Positions 21,561-31,823 of a stretch of DNA of 64,000 bases are shown piece after piece. Every line of letters begins with the position of its first letter. The stretch's first letter is position 1. The DNA is from Cyanidiococcus yangmingshanensis (lineage: Eukaryota; Rhodophyta; Bangiophyceae; Cyanidiales; Cyanidiaceae), in the NCBI GenBank assembly GCA_013995675.1, contig VWRR01000005.1:248001-312000 (forward strand), written 5' to 3'. The translations under genes were made by a program, and so were the position numbers. The notes below the pieces were generated by a model. That model saw nothing but the letters and a program-made list of their open reading frames with translations. It searched no databases and had not been told where the DNA came from.

Positions 21561-22579
21561 GCCGCAAAGGCATCGATCCCCGCAAATAGAAAAATGATGC
21601 ATGGACTGGGTGGCGCGCGCCTAACCCAAACACACTGGGACAGTGCTCGTCTGGCCAACGCGAAACAACGAATCGGAAGTGGTTTGGCTCCAGCGCATCG
21701 GCTGTATGATCCCCGAGCTCGTCGTGGAACTGCAAGGGCCACTAATACCATCCTCTATACTGCCACCAAGTCCGGCTGTCCACTCATGACAGCAACACGA
21801 GTGCAGACGCTGCGACTGGCTCGGAGGTTTGAGCGTCAGCACAGCTTCGTATCGGTGTTTGCTTTCTCGTGAGCGCCGTCGGACACTTGGCTCCCTGGTT
21901 AATCATAACGTCACGCTCTACAGCTCTAGGAACGAGTCCCATTCCGCTGTACCTCCATTGACATTACTCACACATATGCCAGGACAGGGCGCGTGCCGTG
22001 AAACGTCCTCTACTGCACGGTTGCTGAGCCGTATCATCGATTTCGTAAGCGCGATTCGCTCAAACAATGTCCAGAATACCTCATAAAATCAATTTTCATC
22101 CATCTCGTTCATCATCCAATCACTTCGCCACTCGTGCAACTGCGCACACGCTTTGCGTGCTTGACCCGTTGCACTCGTTGGCCGAGACCTGGCCAGATTC
22201 CCGGCATGGCTACAGGCGACTGTGCAGCCGTTGAGGCCCGCGTAGCGCTTCAGGCAGACCGTGTCCATATTGTACAGCAAAATACAGAGACATCCAGCAT
22301 CCGCTGGGACAGCTCGTCTCCGGGCGGCCCGACGAGCGGTGGCGCACCCAGGAGAGACCGCGTTGGTCCCCATGGACCATGAAATACATTTTATTCCATG
22401 ATTGTCCTTGTTCGAATTTCGGATCCGGTTCGGATGCGTGTTGCGTCCCGCAGCAGGCCTGCGGGTGTCGCTGCGTGGCGTCGCTTCGAGCACGTTCTCT
22501 GGCATCGCCTCTCCAACGAGTGATGTATACCATGGAACGGCTCGTCTAGTTCGTTTGATGCAACATTGAATGCATCAGA
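21561..22579. other. Intergenic, nothing recognised
   Basis: 1.0 kb between SUV3 and the tafazzin gene, both on the + strand. No supported gene, tRNA or repeat. It must contain the tafazzin promoter. Confidence 0.55.
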
Positions 22580-23932
22580 ATGGGAGGCTATGATGTGCTC
22601 GAGGAAAGGAGCCCAAAGACGCTTGCACGCTGGTTGCAGCGTCGCTGGAGTGGCTTGACAGGTCGCTGCAACAGCCGATACGCGTTGGCGTCCGCCTCGG
22701 TTGCTCCTCCAAATGCTGACGTTGGCGCTGATCAAGGCGCAGTCTCCGAACGCTCGTCTCCCAACTTTATCGATAGTCAATCAAATGGATGGTATGGCGT
22801 CGTCCGAGACTGTTGGCGAGGCAGGGCCCCAAAAGCGGCACTCGTAACAGCCGAGACGAGTACACGCATCGAAGCTGCGCTTGCGGCTCCAGATCTGGTC
22901 GCCTCTACGCCAAAAGAGCCGGAGATTTTGGACTGGAACCACGCGCAGCTTGATGAACTGTGTTCCGCACGAGCGGCTGAGTCGCCATCGGCGCCGCTGC
23001 GTCGTCTCTCAGAGGATCGAACGACAGTCGTGGCTGGCCAGAAGATGCAGCGCGCCGCCCCAGTGCCCGAGAGCTATCGCATGCTAGACATAGGCTCTGG
23101 TCAGTCGATGCTCAATGCCTTGACTCTTGCCAGTGTCGGCATACCGAGCAAGCTCCTCATGGGTAGCCTAGAACGCATTCACGCGTACCATCTCGATCGT
23201 TTGCATGAGGCGGTGACTGCTCGTCCAGCGAACACACCGTTGCTCACGATCAGCAACCACAAGTCCGTTATGGACGATCCTTTTCTCCTAGCCTGGTTGT
23301 TGCCGATGCGGACCCTGCTTCATCCATCGGAAATGCGTTACGGCCTCTGTGCGGTGGATATCTGTTTCCGCAGCAAGTGGCTGAATCATTTCTTCACAGC
23401 CGGCAAAGTGCTCCCGATTCGTCGCGGTGCTGGGCTGAATCAGCCGGAACTCTATCGAGCTGCAGAAAAGTTGGCGGCTGGCGCGTGGCTGCATGTCTAT
23501 CCGGAGGGGCGAGTGAGTCAGCGCTGTATCGGCCTCATCCGTCGGGGGGTAGGGAAACTTATCGCTCTTGCCAACGAATGGCGTGGTGAAAACGATCCAG
23601 AGATCCTTATCCTGCCAATTTATCACGAGGGCATGCAAACCGTGATGCCCCAAGACGAAGAAACGAATGAATTAATATCAATGGTGCCACGAATCGGACG
23701 AGAAGTATTCGTTTGGATCGGAGAGCCCTTCACCGTCACCGACATTCTCCACAAGTGGCGACACGCGGGATCTGTCTCGAACTCGGAGGATGGGCCAGCA
23801 CACCTATCGATGTACGAGGAGATATGCGATCGCATCGCCGGTGTCCTCGCGGAGTTACGGGGTGAGCTCCGGCGGCGCGTCCGAGAAGACCACGGCATCG
23901 ATCTACGAGCGAAACTCAACAGCTACGATTGA
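22580..23932 (+). CDS. TAZ: Tafazzin-type phospholipid-lysophospholipid transacylase
   Basis: PlsC-fold acyltransferase that remodels cardiolipin at the mitochondrial membranes. The 450-residue product begins with about 190 residues of poorly conserved sequence containing a basic, Arg-rich start. The catalytic HX4D motif is SNHKSVMDDP at about residues 225-234. The tafazzin-specific blocks follow: VDICFRSKWLNHFFTAGKVLPI, the glycine-flanked R in RRGAGL, WLHVYPEGRVSQ and ILPIYHEGM. The stretch DICF ... HFF-GK-LP distinguishes it from GPAT/LPAAT enzymes. The frame is intact from ATG 22580. The N-terminal extension is long for the family (usually about 260-380 residues in all). Confidence 0.87.
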   Translation: MGGYDVLEERSPKTLARWLQRRWSGLTGRCNSRYALASASVAPPNADVGADQGAVSERSSPNFIDSQSNGWYGVVRDCWRGRAPKAALVTAETSTRIEAALAAPDLVASTPKEPEILDWNHAQLDELCSARAAESPSAPLRRLSEDRTTVVAGQKMQRAAPVPESYRMLDIGSGQSMLNALTLASVGIPSKLLMGSLERIHAYHLDRLHEAVTARPANTPLLTISNHKSVMDDPFLLAWLLPMRTLLHPSEMRYGLCAVDICFRSKWLNHFFTAGKVLPIRRGAGLNQPELYRAAEKLAAGAWLHVYPEGRVSQRCIGLIRRGVGKLIALANEWRGENDPEILILPIYHEGMQTVMPQDEETNELISMVPRIGREVFVWIGEPFTVTDILHKWRHAGSVSNSEDGPAHLSMYEEICDRIAGVLAELRGELRRRVREDHGIDLRAKLNSYD

Positions 23933-24247
23933 GACGCGTCAAGCATTTCACGAGGTTGCTTTCCCTTGGCTGCCGCGCTCCTTTCACGCTTAACAGACCG
24001 CAACCAGCTTCGGTTCCAAATGGAGACCTCTGGCAGACCATTCAGATGCCACTTGATAGCAACAGCAACAAGAGCAGCTGCGTACACTCACACTTCCTCG
24101 ACGGGCGAAACGAATCGCCCATCTCCAGGTGCCAGCACTGCACCCGACCAGGGGCTGTCTCTGCGCGCCCAGGTGCGCTCGGTAGCGAGAACCCCAACCT
24201 AGAAGGTTGACCAGCGATCTTAACGATCATCGCGATGGACTTGCGCT
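23933..24247. other. Convergent spacer
   Basis: 315 bp between the 3' ends of the tafazzin and FKBP genes. Nothing recognised. Confidence 0.5.
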
Positions 24248-25717
24248 CTAGGTGCCTTTCGAGTGCGTCAAATGACTGGCAGTGGATGCTCGTCGGGTGG
24301 CGCTTGAGAATATTCCGCCGAAAGCCCGCTTCTCTCGACGCCGATGAGCTTCAATCAGTTGCTGGAGCTGTTCCAGTTCTTTTTTGGCCGCGGTGTGCTT
24401 GGTCTCCAGCCGCGTCACTTGTACCAGGTCGCGCTTGGCCTCGTCATAGTCGCCCAGCTGGCGGTGTGCCTGACCGCGGGTGAAGAGCGCCTTCACCATG
24501 AGCGAGCGATGGGACGTCCCATTGGTGACGTTTGTGGTCGCAACAGCTTCCACAAGCGTCGTATTCTCCCCATCGACCGTCCGCTCTGATTCGGTTGCCT
24601 GCTTCAATGATTCCAGTACCAGGCCTGCCAAACGAATGGCATCGTGGTACGCCCCACGGCGGTAGTGAACTCGAGCCAGATTATTTAAAAGCGTTCGGGT
24701 GAGTTGCTCTCGCTGGACCTCCACTTGCGGGTCTGGCTCAGCGCCGGCCTTGAGCGCATCGTCAGCACTGGCATCCGCAGGTGCGCGCTTACCCCAGAGC
24801 TGCAACGTCTGCAATGCCACCTCGTACTCTTGCGTCGCGGCCTCCAACTGGCCACCCTTGAAGTAGTAGTTACCGAGCTCTTTGGCCTCAAGGGCATACG
24901 CCAGTCGCTCCGCATCCGTCTGCAGGTCCGTGAACGCACGAGTCTTACGATAACGCAAGAGTGGCGGAGCAGTCACGTTCGAAGCACTTGTCGTCGTGGC
25001 CATCTTCGCTGCATTCAGCGTACCGGATACTGCCGTATCGTCGTCTCCTAGGGTCATCGAGGCCATCTGCGTCGCAGTCACCGCGACAGATGCCAAGTCT
25101 GATCCGCGCTCGAGAGCTGGCGATCCGCCTCGAGTTTCGCCAGGGAGTGCAGTCGCAGCACCACCATTCGCGGACACGAGCTGTAAAAAGCCGCCAACCA
25201 TCCGCACGGTACCGAGAAACGTAATCTCCAACTCGATGCTCGCACAATTCGGTTTCACAATCCATTGTCCTCGCTTCGCCTTTCGACCACAACCATTATA
25301 CGCATATTTCGGGGCAAGACATCGTACCAGCGCCCTCTCACCAGGTCGCATGGTGAAGAGCGCAAGCTCTACCACCGGGATCACCTGGTGACGCCCGAGA
25401 ACAAACGTGAACGGCACTGAGGCGTCACCAACGCTGTCACTGCTGGAGTCAAACTGGACCCGGCCCTGAGCGTCTGGTTCCCTGACCAGATCGGTGTCTT
25501 TCGCCGCTACGTAGGCGCGGTAGTGAATCGCAACGCGCTCACCGAGCACAGGCGGTGGCGGTAGTGCCACTGCTTCCGTGGGCTCTGCGTCGCCCCCGTC
25601 AGCGGGCGTTTGGTGCGCTCCCCTTGAAGCCAGCACAACCTTATACACTTTGCCGTATGCTGCATGACCCGGAGGGAGCAACTGCACCGTGTCGTCTCTT
25701 CGCTCCTGTGAACTCAT
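24248..25717 (-). CDS. FKBP-type peptidyl-prolyl isomerase with TPR repeats
   Basis: Immunophilin co-chaperone, probably an HSP90/HSP70 partner through its TPR domain. The first ATG is 25717. An FKBP domain spans about residues 54-170: GERVAIHYRAYV, VQFDSSSD, PFTFVLGRHQVIP, MRPGERALVRC, APKYAYNG and SIELEITFLG. The Trp that floors the FK506 pocket (usually in a VI-GWE-G motif) is replaced in QVIPVVELALFTM, so isomerase activity or drug binding may be reduced. After a Thr/Ala/Ser-rich linker, a TPR region starts near residue 265 (KELGNYYFKGGQLEAATQEY ... NNLARVHYRRGAYHDAIR ... VKALFTRGQAHRQLGDYDEA), followed by a basic tail. It lies about 600 bp upstream of the HSP70 3' end on the same strand. 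Confidence 0.85.
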   Translation of the reverse strand: MSSQERRDDTVQLLPPGHAAYGKVYKVVLASRGAHQTPADGGDAEPTEAVALPPPPVLGERVAIHYRAYVAAKDTDLVREPDAQGRVQFDSSSDSVGDASVPFTFVLGRHQVIPVVELALFTMRPGERALVRCLAPKYAYNGCGRKAKRGQWIVKPNCASIELEITFLGTVRMVGGFLQLVSANGGAATALPGETRGGSPALERGSDLASVAVTATQMASMTLGDDDTAVSGTLNAAKMATTTSASNVTAPPLLRYRKTRAFTDLQTDAERLAYALEAKELGNYYFKGGQLEAATQEYEVALQTLQLWGKRAPADASADDALKAGAEPDPQVEVQREQLTRTLLNNLARVHYRRGAYHDAIRLAGLVLESLKQATESERTVDGENTTLVEAVATTNVTNGTSHRSLMVKALFTRGQAHRQLGDYDEAKRDLVQVTRLETKHTAAKKELEQLQQLIEAHRRREKRAFGGIFSSATRRASTASHLTHSKGT

Positions 25718-26312
25718 CACTTGAGCGGAAACACTCTACTTGTGCAACAAGTGCCACCAACGCCAGATCTGACTCGAGTCGCTATCAAACAAACGCGTTT
25801 CGGCGTAGTTGGAACAACGATTGAAATGATGGTCACCAACAACACCTCTAAAGTGGAACTGAAACGCAACGTCTACAGCGTTTTTGAGAAACTGGCTGAA
25901 ATGGACGCAGGACTCGCTGGCTTGCGTTTTGGTTCGCCGCCGCTGCGCCTGAACGAGCGAATCGTCGAACGATGTCTGCCGACGCCTCGCGCTTCGAAAC
26001 GGCACGAGGTCATCGATGACGAGAGATTCAAGGTATTCTGGCGAATATACAAGCTTTTATGTCGCCGTCCATGACGCTATCCGTGTAAGAGCTCCCTGGT
26101 ATCGCTTTCCTTGAAGGAGACAGGGTGATGGGAGGGCACCCAAGACGCGTTGGTTCACTGTGACGTCACTGGTCTCAGCGTCAACATGGTCTTTGGCGCT
26201 ACGAGTGGTGTGCTTGCAGAGGCGAACGCTCGAATTCCTGTCTCGCGAGCGTGCAGTCGGTGTCCCTCGATCACCGTGGGGGCACGCGCGCGCACACACA
26301 CACACATACATA
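25718..26312. other. Spacer between FKBP start and HSP70 end
   Basis: About 595 bp. A + strand frame (about 25827-26074) is open but unmatched. A (CA)n tract lies at 26293-26306, just beyond the HSP70 stop. Confidence 0.5.
26293..26306. repeat. (CA)7 microsatellite
   Basis: Short dinucleotide tract immediately 3' of the HSP70 stop codon, following a CGCG-rich run. Confidence 0.8.
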
Positions 26313-28283
26313 CTAGTCGACTTCCTCCACTGTGGGACCGCTGCCGGGAGCGGCACCGCTGCCAGCGCCTGGCATGCCCCCTGCACCAGGCATGCCGCCC
26401 GCGCCAGGCATACCGCCCGCGTCACCCCCAGCTTGCTGGTACATGCGCGTGAAGATTGGCATCGTAACGCTTTCAAGCTCTTTCTGCATGCTCTTGATTT
26501 GGTCCAGTGAAGCAGTGCTGCCGTTTTCCTCCAGCCAGTCGAGCACCTCCTTGGACTTGTCGAGGACTTTCTGCTTGTCCTCTGCGCTAAGGTTGCGTGC
26601 GACTTGCTCCTCCTCGACTGTGCGTTTGGCCGAGTACGCCAGCTGCTCAAGGGCGTTGCGCGCTTCAACAATCTGACGCACCTCATCATCCTTCGCCTTC
26701 ATAGCCTCTGCTTCCTTCACCATACGCTCTACCTCTGCCTCGCTGAGCCGACCTTTTTCATTCTTGATCGCAATCCGCTCACTCTTGCCAGTGGTCTTGT
26801 CCACGGCGGTAACATTCAAAATACCGTTTGCGTCTAGGTCGAATGTAACCTCAATCTGTGGAACGCCTCGGGGAGCAGGCGGAATGCCTGTCAACGTGAA
26901 CTGGCCCAAGAGGTGATTGTCCTTCGTCATGGCTCGCTCGCCCTCGTAGACCTGGATCGTCACAGCCGGCTGGTTGTCTGCGTAGGTTGTGAAAATCTGA
27001 CTCTTCTTGGTCGGGATCGTGCTGTTACGTGGGATCAAAACCGTCATGACTCCACCAGCAGTTTCGATGCCGAGTGAAAGCGGGGTCACGTCCAGCAGAA
27101 GAATGTCCTTGGTGGTCTCAGACTCGTGTCCCGACAGAATCGCAGCCTGGACGGCCGCGCCATAGGCCACTGCCTCATCCGGATTAATCGATTTGCAGAG
27201 CTCTTTCCCATTGAAGAATTGGCTCAGCAATTGCTGGATCTTGGGGATACGCGTTGAGCCGCCGACCAGCACAATGTCGTCGACTTGGCTCTTCGATAAG
27301 CTGGCGTCCTTGAGAACTCTCTCGACCGGATCCAATGTGCTGCGGAAAAGGTCACCGCAGAGTTCTTCGAACTTGGCCCTCGTGATCGTGCTGTAAAAGT
27401 CGATGCCGTTAAAAAGCGAGTCAATCTCTATGGTTGCCTGCGTGGCCGACGAGAGGGTCCGTTTCGCCCGCTCACATGCCGTGCGCAATCGCCGCATGGC
27501 CCGGTTGTTACCGGTGATGTCTTCCTTATACTTGCGCTTGAACTCCTTCACAAAGTACTCCACCATTCGCGAATCAAAGTCCTCGCCACCCAGATGCGAG
27601 TTACCCGCAACGGCACGCACCTCGAAAATACCCGAATCGACGCTGAGCAAGCTCACATCAAATGTGCCGCCGCCCAGATCATAAATCAACACATTGCGCT
27701 CTTTGCTGTCGCTGGTCTTCTTATCAATACCGTATGCAATAGCTGCAGCTGTCGGCTCATTGATGATACGAAGCACGTTCAGTCCCGCGATCGTACCAGC
27801 GTCCTTCGTCGCCTGGCGTTGCGAGTCGTTAAAATACGCCGGCACAGTAACGACCGCGTCCGTCACCTTCGTGCCCAAATACGCTTCTGCAATATCCTTC
27901 ATTTTCGTGAGCACCATGGCACTGATCTCCTCCGGAGAGAACCGCTTCACATCCCCGTGTGCAACAACCTGAATCAGTGGCTTGTCGCCGGGACCCTGGG
28001 TCACCTTGAACGGCCAGTGCTTCATATCCTCCTGAACACTCGGGTCTGAAAACTTGCGCCCAATCAGGCGCTTCGCGTCAAAGACGGTGTTCTCAGGGTT
28101 CAGCGCTACCTGGTTCTTCGCCGCATCACCGATGAGTCGCTCCGTTTCCGTAAACGCAACATAGGATGGCGTCGTGCGGTTACCCTGCTCATTCGCAATA
28201 ATTTCAACTTTGTTGCCCTCCATGACGGCAACGCACGAGTACGTCGTGCCCAAGTCGATACCAATCGCCTTCGCTTTCGACAT
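26313..28283 (-). CDS. HSP70: Cytosolic HSP70 chaperone
   Basis: ATP-dependent chaperone of the cytosol and nucleus. The start is ATG 28283 ([17 protein letters not shown]); a TTG 12 bases earlier is not needed. All family signatures are present: IDLGTTYS, the [12 protein letters not shown] phosphate loop, [13 protein letters not shown], the substrate domain [22 protein letters not shown], and the helical lid. The C-terminus carries three GGMPGAG-type repeats, then [16 protein letters not shown]; the EEVD end binds TPR co-chaperones and marks the cytosolic form. 656 residues is normal. The frame is intact. I could not find a clean heat-shock element in the 150 bp upstream. Confidence 0.97.
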   Translation of the reverse strand: MSKAKAIGIDLGTTYSCVAVMEGNKVEIIANEQGNRTTPSYVAFTETERLIGDAAKNQVALNPENTVFDAKRLIGRKFSDPSVQEDMKHWPFKVTQGPGDKPLIQVVAHGDVKRFSPEEISAMVLTKMKDIAEAYLGTKVTDAVVTVPAYFNDSQRQATKDAGTIAGLNVLRIINEPTAAAIAYGIDKKTSDSKERNVLIYDLGGGTFDVSLLSVDSGIFEVRAVAGNSHLGGEDFDSRMVEYFVKEFKRKYKEDITGNNRAMRRLRTACERAKRTLSSATQATIEIDSLFNGIDFYSTITRAKFEELCGDLFRSTLDPVERVLKDASLSKSQVDDIVLVGGSTRIPKIQQLLSQFFNGKELCKSINPDEAVAYGAAVQAAILSGHESETTKDILLLDVTPLSLGIETAGGVMTVLIPRNSTIPTKKSQIFTTYADNQPAVTIQVYEGERAMTKDNHLLGQFTLTGIPPAPRGVPQIEVTFDLDANGILNVTAVDKTTGKSERIAIKNEKGRLSEAEVERMVKEAEAMKAKDDEVRQIVEARNALEQLAYSAKRTVEEEQVARNLSAEDKQKVLDKSKEVLDWLEENGSTASLDQIKSMQKELESVTMPIFTRMYQQAGGDAGGMPGAGGMPGAGGMPGAGSGAAPGSGPTVEEVD

Positions 28284-30071
28284 GATTCGATGCAATCACT
28301 CGTGAACTATTCGGATGTCGTGATCGATTCGTGATCCTCAAAACGTTTTCCTTCAGCGAGTTGTCTCTTGTTCCGCTCAGGAGCAAAGGCACAATATAGC
28401 ACCGTAGCAAACTTCGCTATGACAGACTTCCTTGGAAACGATGTGCACGCGAACACGTAAACGCCAATGTCTTCGAAACAACAACCGACGCCCTTGGCCA
28501 AATAGGAGGCAAGTAGTGCCATACCCGCCGATCGCGATCGACGCGTGGCGTTTCGCCAAGCACCCGGAAGCAAACGGAAGCCTCTGGGTGCCGGCGACAC
28601 GGGTGCGCGTGCGCCACCCATCGCTCGATGGCCGCCATGGATCTGGGACGCAGGATGCGCTGGCGCGGCGGGGTCTCGTCGACCGCGGCCTCCGCCATGC
28701 ATTCGATCCGCGTTTTGCAGCGTGCGCGGAGGCCGCGCGAATCAGTCAGCGTCCAAGTGTTCGCGATTCGTCCTGAGTCCCGCACGCGGGCTCGTGTCCC
28801 CAGCGCTCCGTTCGCCGCCATCGGAACACGGGATTGCATGACCGCTTGATCCGCCAGTGTTCGCGGCCGCGGTATATCTGGGCGCTGGCCGCCTGGCGTG
28901 CACGCCATTCGGTGCTGGCGTCTGAACTATAGTCTGATCAAGGGGGCAATCTTTCGGGGGCGATACCTGGCGCTCGGCATGTCGGTGCTTTCGTCGGGTT
29001 ATCCTTGCAGTTTTTGAGTGGATGAAATCAGTTTATTCTGTTCAATGCGCCTTCATAGAGGCGAGTGCAATCGTCTCCAAAGTGAAGGCGAGGCCCAGCA
29101 ATGCGTGGTGTCATGCATGCGTTGGGGCGCAAGGCCGGTGTCGGCGCGAACGCGAAGCAGCAGTGCTCAAAAACTGATCGGGCTTGAATTCCGTTGCACA
29201 CTCGTTTGGTGCTCGAGCGGGGCACCAGAGCCGCGAACTTGTCTAGATCTGCGCCTGAAATCATGCATTCGCGGTGCAGCGTATCGATCTAGTCAGGAGA
29301 CTTGGTGTAAGTGAAAGTGCTCAATGAAGGGCGTTCAATTTCCAAAGCGTTCACGCCAAACTCTCTCGGAATTGACGGCAGCGATTCTTCATCGAGCTTC
29401 GGAAACGAGCACACAGAGGGAGGTTTTGCGTAGATCCATACTATATGCTGTATTCGCCGACATGGGCTGTGCGCCGCTGTACGCGAGCTACAAGCGGCGG
29501 TGGTTGCAACGGTCAAGCCGCAAATCAAGAGAGAGTAACCCCGCTGCGGGTTGAATCGTTCGTATCTTCTCAGTGGAAGGTATCCGCTCGCCCGATCATC
29601 TCTCGGCGAGACGGCGACGACCATGCGAGCATTTTTGTCCTCTTCTGTGTCGAGTCGGTGCTCACCATGGCCAACATCATGCGTGACACAAGTGTTTTCC
29701 ATCAACGTCAACAAGTTTTGGATCCGCCTAGCCGGCAGAACACACAGTCACAGCCCGCGGTTCTGTCCGGGGGCAAGCTTTCCACTGTTGCCATCGAGGC
29801 ATCATCCGCTTCCGCCACGAATTCGTAACGTTTGATCATTTTCGGTGATGCCTGGAAACCTGAAGCTTGACTTGTTTCTGTGTCGGCGGATGCAGTGCCC
29901 GGGAAATTTGCACCCGATTCGGAGGAGAAGCGCGCGATCCGTTCGTTCGCTACCTTACATCCTGCATCCGCAGTCCTAGCCGTGTGGAACCTGCCTGCAT
30001 CCAGATCCGGGTCACGAACTGAGCGCGTGCACTTCTTCATGTTATCGCGAGATCGAAAGGAGCCCTCAAAC
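28284..30071. other. Intergenic upstream of HSP70
   Basis: 1.79 kb. It contains the HSP70 promoter side. Overlapping open frames up to 163 codons at 28300-28910 lie on both strands and are GC-rich without known motifs. A 141-codon minus frame at 29289-29714 is unmatched. No RNA gene recognised. Confidence 0.5.
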
Positions 30072-31823
30072 TTACAAGCCGCCGAGGATAATCGAGGCTA
30101 CAAGACAGAGCGCGAGCACACCTCCAATGTCCGTGAGGGTGCTCAACAGCGGGCTCGCACAATGGCACGGATCGAGACCTAACCGCGCCAGTACCAGCGG
30201 TGCGATGGTACCCGTGAGCACCGCCATGAATACAGTTATCCAAAGCGAAGCTGAAACAGTTACACTCGCCAGAATGTCACCACCGCTCATGGATACACGC
30301 ACGAAGCCAACTGCGGCCAAGACAGTGGCGATCGTGCATCCAACGACGAGCTCTCTCCAAAGCACTCGACCAGCATTAGAGGCGTTGATCTCTCCGGTAG
30401 CAAGTCCTCGAATGACCAGCGCGCTCGACTGGTTACCGGCATTGCCGCCTGCGCCAACCATCATCGTCAGAAATAGAGCAAGGACAACATGTCGCTCGAT
30501 GAGCGACGAATAATGACCCAGCACAATAGAACTGACCGACTGGAGCAGAAGAAGGGCAACCAACCAGGCCGATCGCCCAATCACAAAAGATCGCGTGCTC
30601 GTCTTAAAATACGATTCGATGTCATTCGTTTGTAAAGGCGATTCAACTCCCCCAAACCGAAGTATATCGTCAGTGGCCTCGAGTTCCATCTCTCGTATGA
30701 TATCTGCAGCCGTGATGAGACCAACAAGTCGCAGCTCAGAGTCAACAACAGGGGCTGTCAGTGCCCCAGCATTGCGCAAGCGACGTACAGCTGCCTCGAA
30801 CTCCTCGTCGACAGTGAGCACGGTCGGGCACGGGCGCACAAAATGATCAATTTTTTGCTCATCATCACCGGCAAAGAGAAGATCCTCGAGGGAGAGAAAC
30901 CCCACCAGCCCCGATGTACATGGATCCAACACATAGAGCCCGTCCAGGCCCGGAGCGCTTTCGTTCTGGGCCTGCATCGAAGCTGTCACGGAGAGTTGTA
31001 CACACGAGGAAACAGGGGCGTTCGTGCCGCTGTCGCTGCCGTTGCTCGTCGAGGCATCTGCCTCCGCCACAGCGCTGCACGCTCTGTGTATCTGCCAGAG
31101 AAGGTTCTTGCATTCGCGCACAGTGCAGCCAAGTGGAACTGTCACAGCCTCGCGCCGCGACGTTGCGTCGGTCCAAACTCCGCCGGCAGGCACAGACCCT
31201 GGCCCTATGATGGCGGCAACACAGGCCTCGCGGTCGGCTACCCGGGCCTTGAGCAGCGAGTCACCTGCTTCCGTCGACGCAGCTCTTGGCACTTGAAACC
31301 GTTCATTCTGAACAGGGCCAGATGAAGCGCCTCTTTGCTCAGCAGGTGGTCCTAATACGACCGTCGCACTGGGCGTGCGATGCCAGTGCTGCGCTCGCCG
31401 CCTCTCGCGCACGTGCAGACGCTCGCTCTCCAGCCGATATACACCGCTCGATTTAGAGTGACTGGAACTCCGCCATAATACTGGCCTATAGCGCAAACGG
31501 AGACTTGTCATTGGCAGATAGGTATGTTCGCCCCTCGGCCATCGAACCGTGCCCGGCACAAAGCCAGCCGCCCCTGAGCGAGGGCCGCCAAGTCCCCGCG
31601 AATCCCCCTGAAAAACACCAGACACCGTCACCGGAAGCTTCAAAGCGTCATCCAGGTCACAACCCTTATTACTGACATCTGAAAAGCATTTAAGCATCTT
31701 CATATGCTCGGATAAGTGCAAGTCTTTGACAATGCTGAGACCTGTCCCTCGTGAGCGTACAGCGGCACACCAGTCGGTGCTCGTGGCCGCACTGGGCACC
31801 AGCGCAAGGGGACCCGCGCCCAT
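30072..31823 (-). CDS. MgtE/SLC41-type magnesium transporter with CBS pair
   Basis: Divalent-cation (Mg2+) channel or transporter in a membrane, possibly an organelle. The C-terminal domain has about five membrane segments with the MgtE signatures MVGAGGNAGNQSS in the pore region and LGLDP-HCASPLLSTLTDIGG near the end. Before it lies a CBS pair (LDGLYVLDPCTSGLVGFLSLEDLLF and TAPVVDSELRLVGLITAADIIREME). The usual MgtE N domain is not recognisable; about 270 poorly structured residues stand in its place. The first ATG is 31823. A later ATG at 31511 begins MTSLRLRYRPVLWRSSSHS, which looks like an organelle transit peptide, so the true start is uncertain. The frame is intact. Confidence 0.85.
   Translation of the reverse strand: MGAGPLALVPSAATSTDWCAAVRSRGTGLSIVKDLHLSEHMKMLKCFSDVSNKGCDLDDALKLPVTVSGVFQGDSRGLGGPRSGAAGFVPGTVRWPRGEHTYLPMTSLRLRYRPVLWRSSSHSKSSGVYRLESERLHVRERRRAQHWHRTPSATVVLGPPAEQRGASSGPVQNERFQVPRAASTEAGDSLLKARVADREACVAAIIGPGSVPAGGVWTDATSRREAVTVPLGCTVRECKNLLWQIHRACSAVAEADASTSNGSDSGTNAPVSSCVQLSVTASMQAQNESAPGLDGLYVLDPCTSGLVGFLSLEDLLFAGDDEQKIDHFVRPCPTVLTVDEEFEAAVRRLRNAGALTAPVVDSELRLVGLITAADIIREMELEATDDILRFGGVESPLQTNDIESYFKTSTRSFVIGRSAWLVALLLLQSVSSIVLGHYSSLIERHVVLALFLTMMVGAGGNAGNQSSALVIRGLATGEINASNAGRVLWRELVVGCTIATVLAAVGFVRVSMSGGDILASVTVSASLWITVFMAVLTGTIAPLVLARLGLDPCHCASPLLSTLTDIGGVLALCLVASIILGGL

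Noticed and set aside
28284-28460. Heat-shock elements upstream of HSP70
   Set aside because: Several GAA and TTC words occur, but none with the two-base spacing of a proper element.
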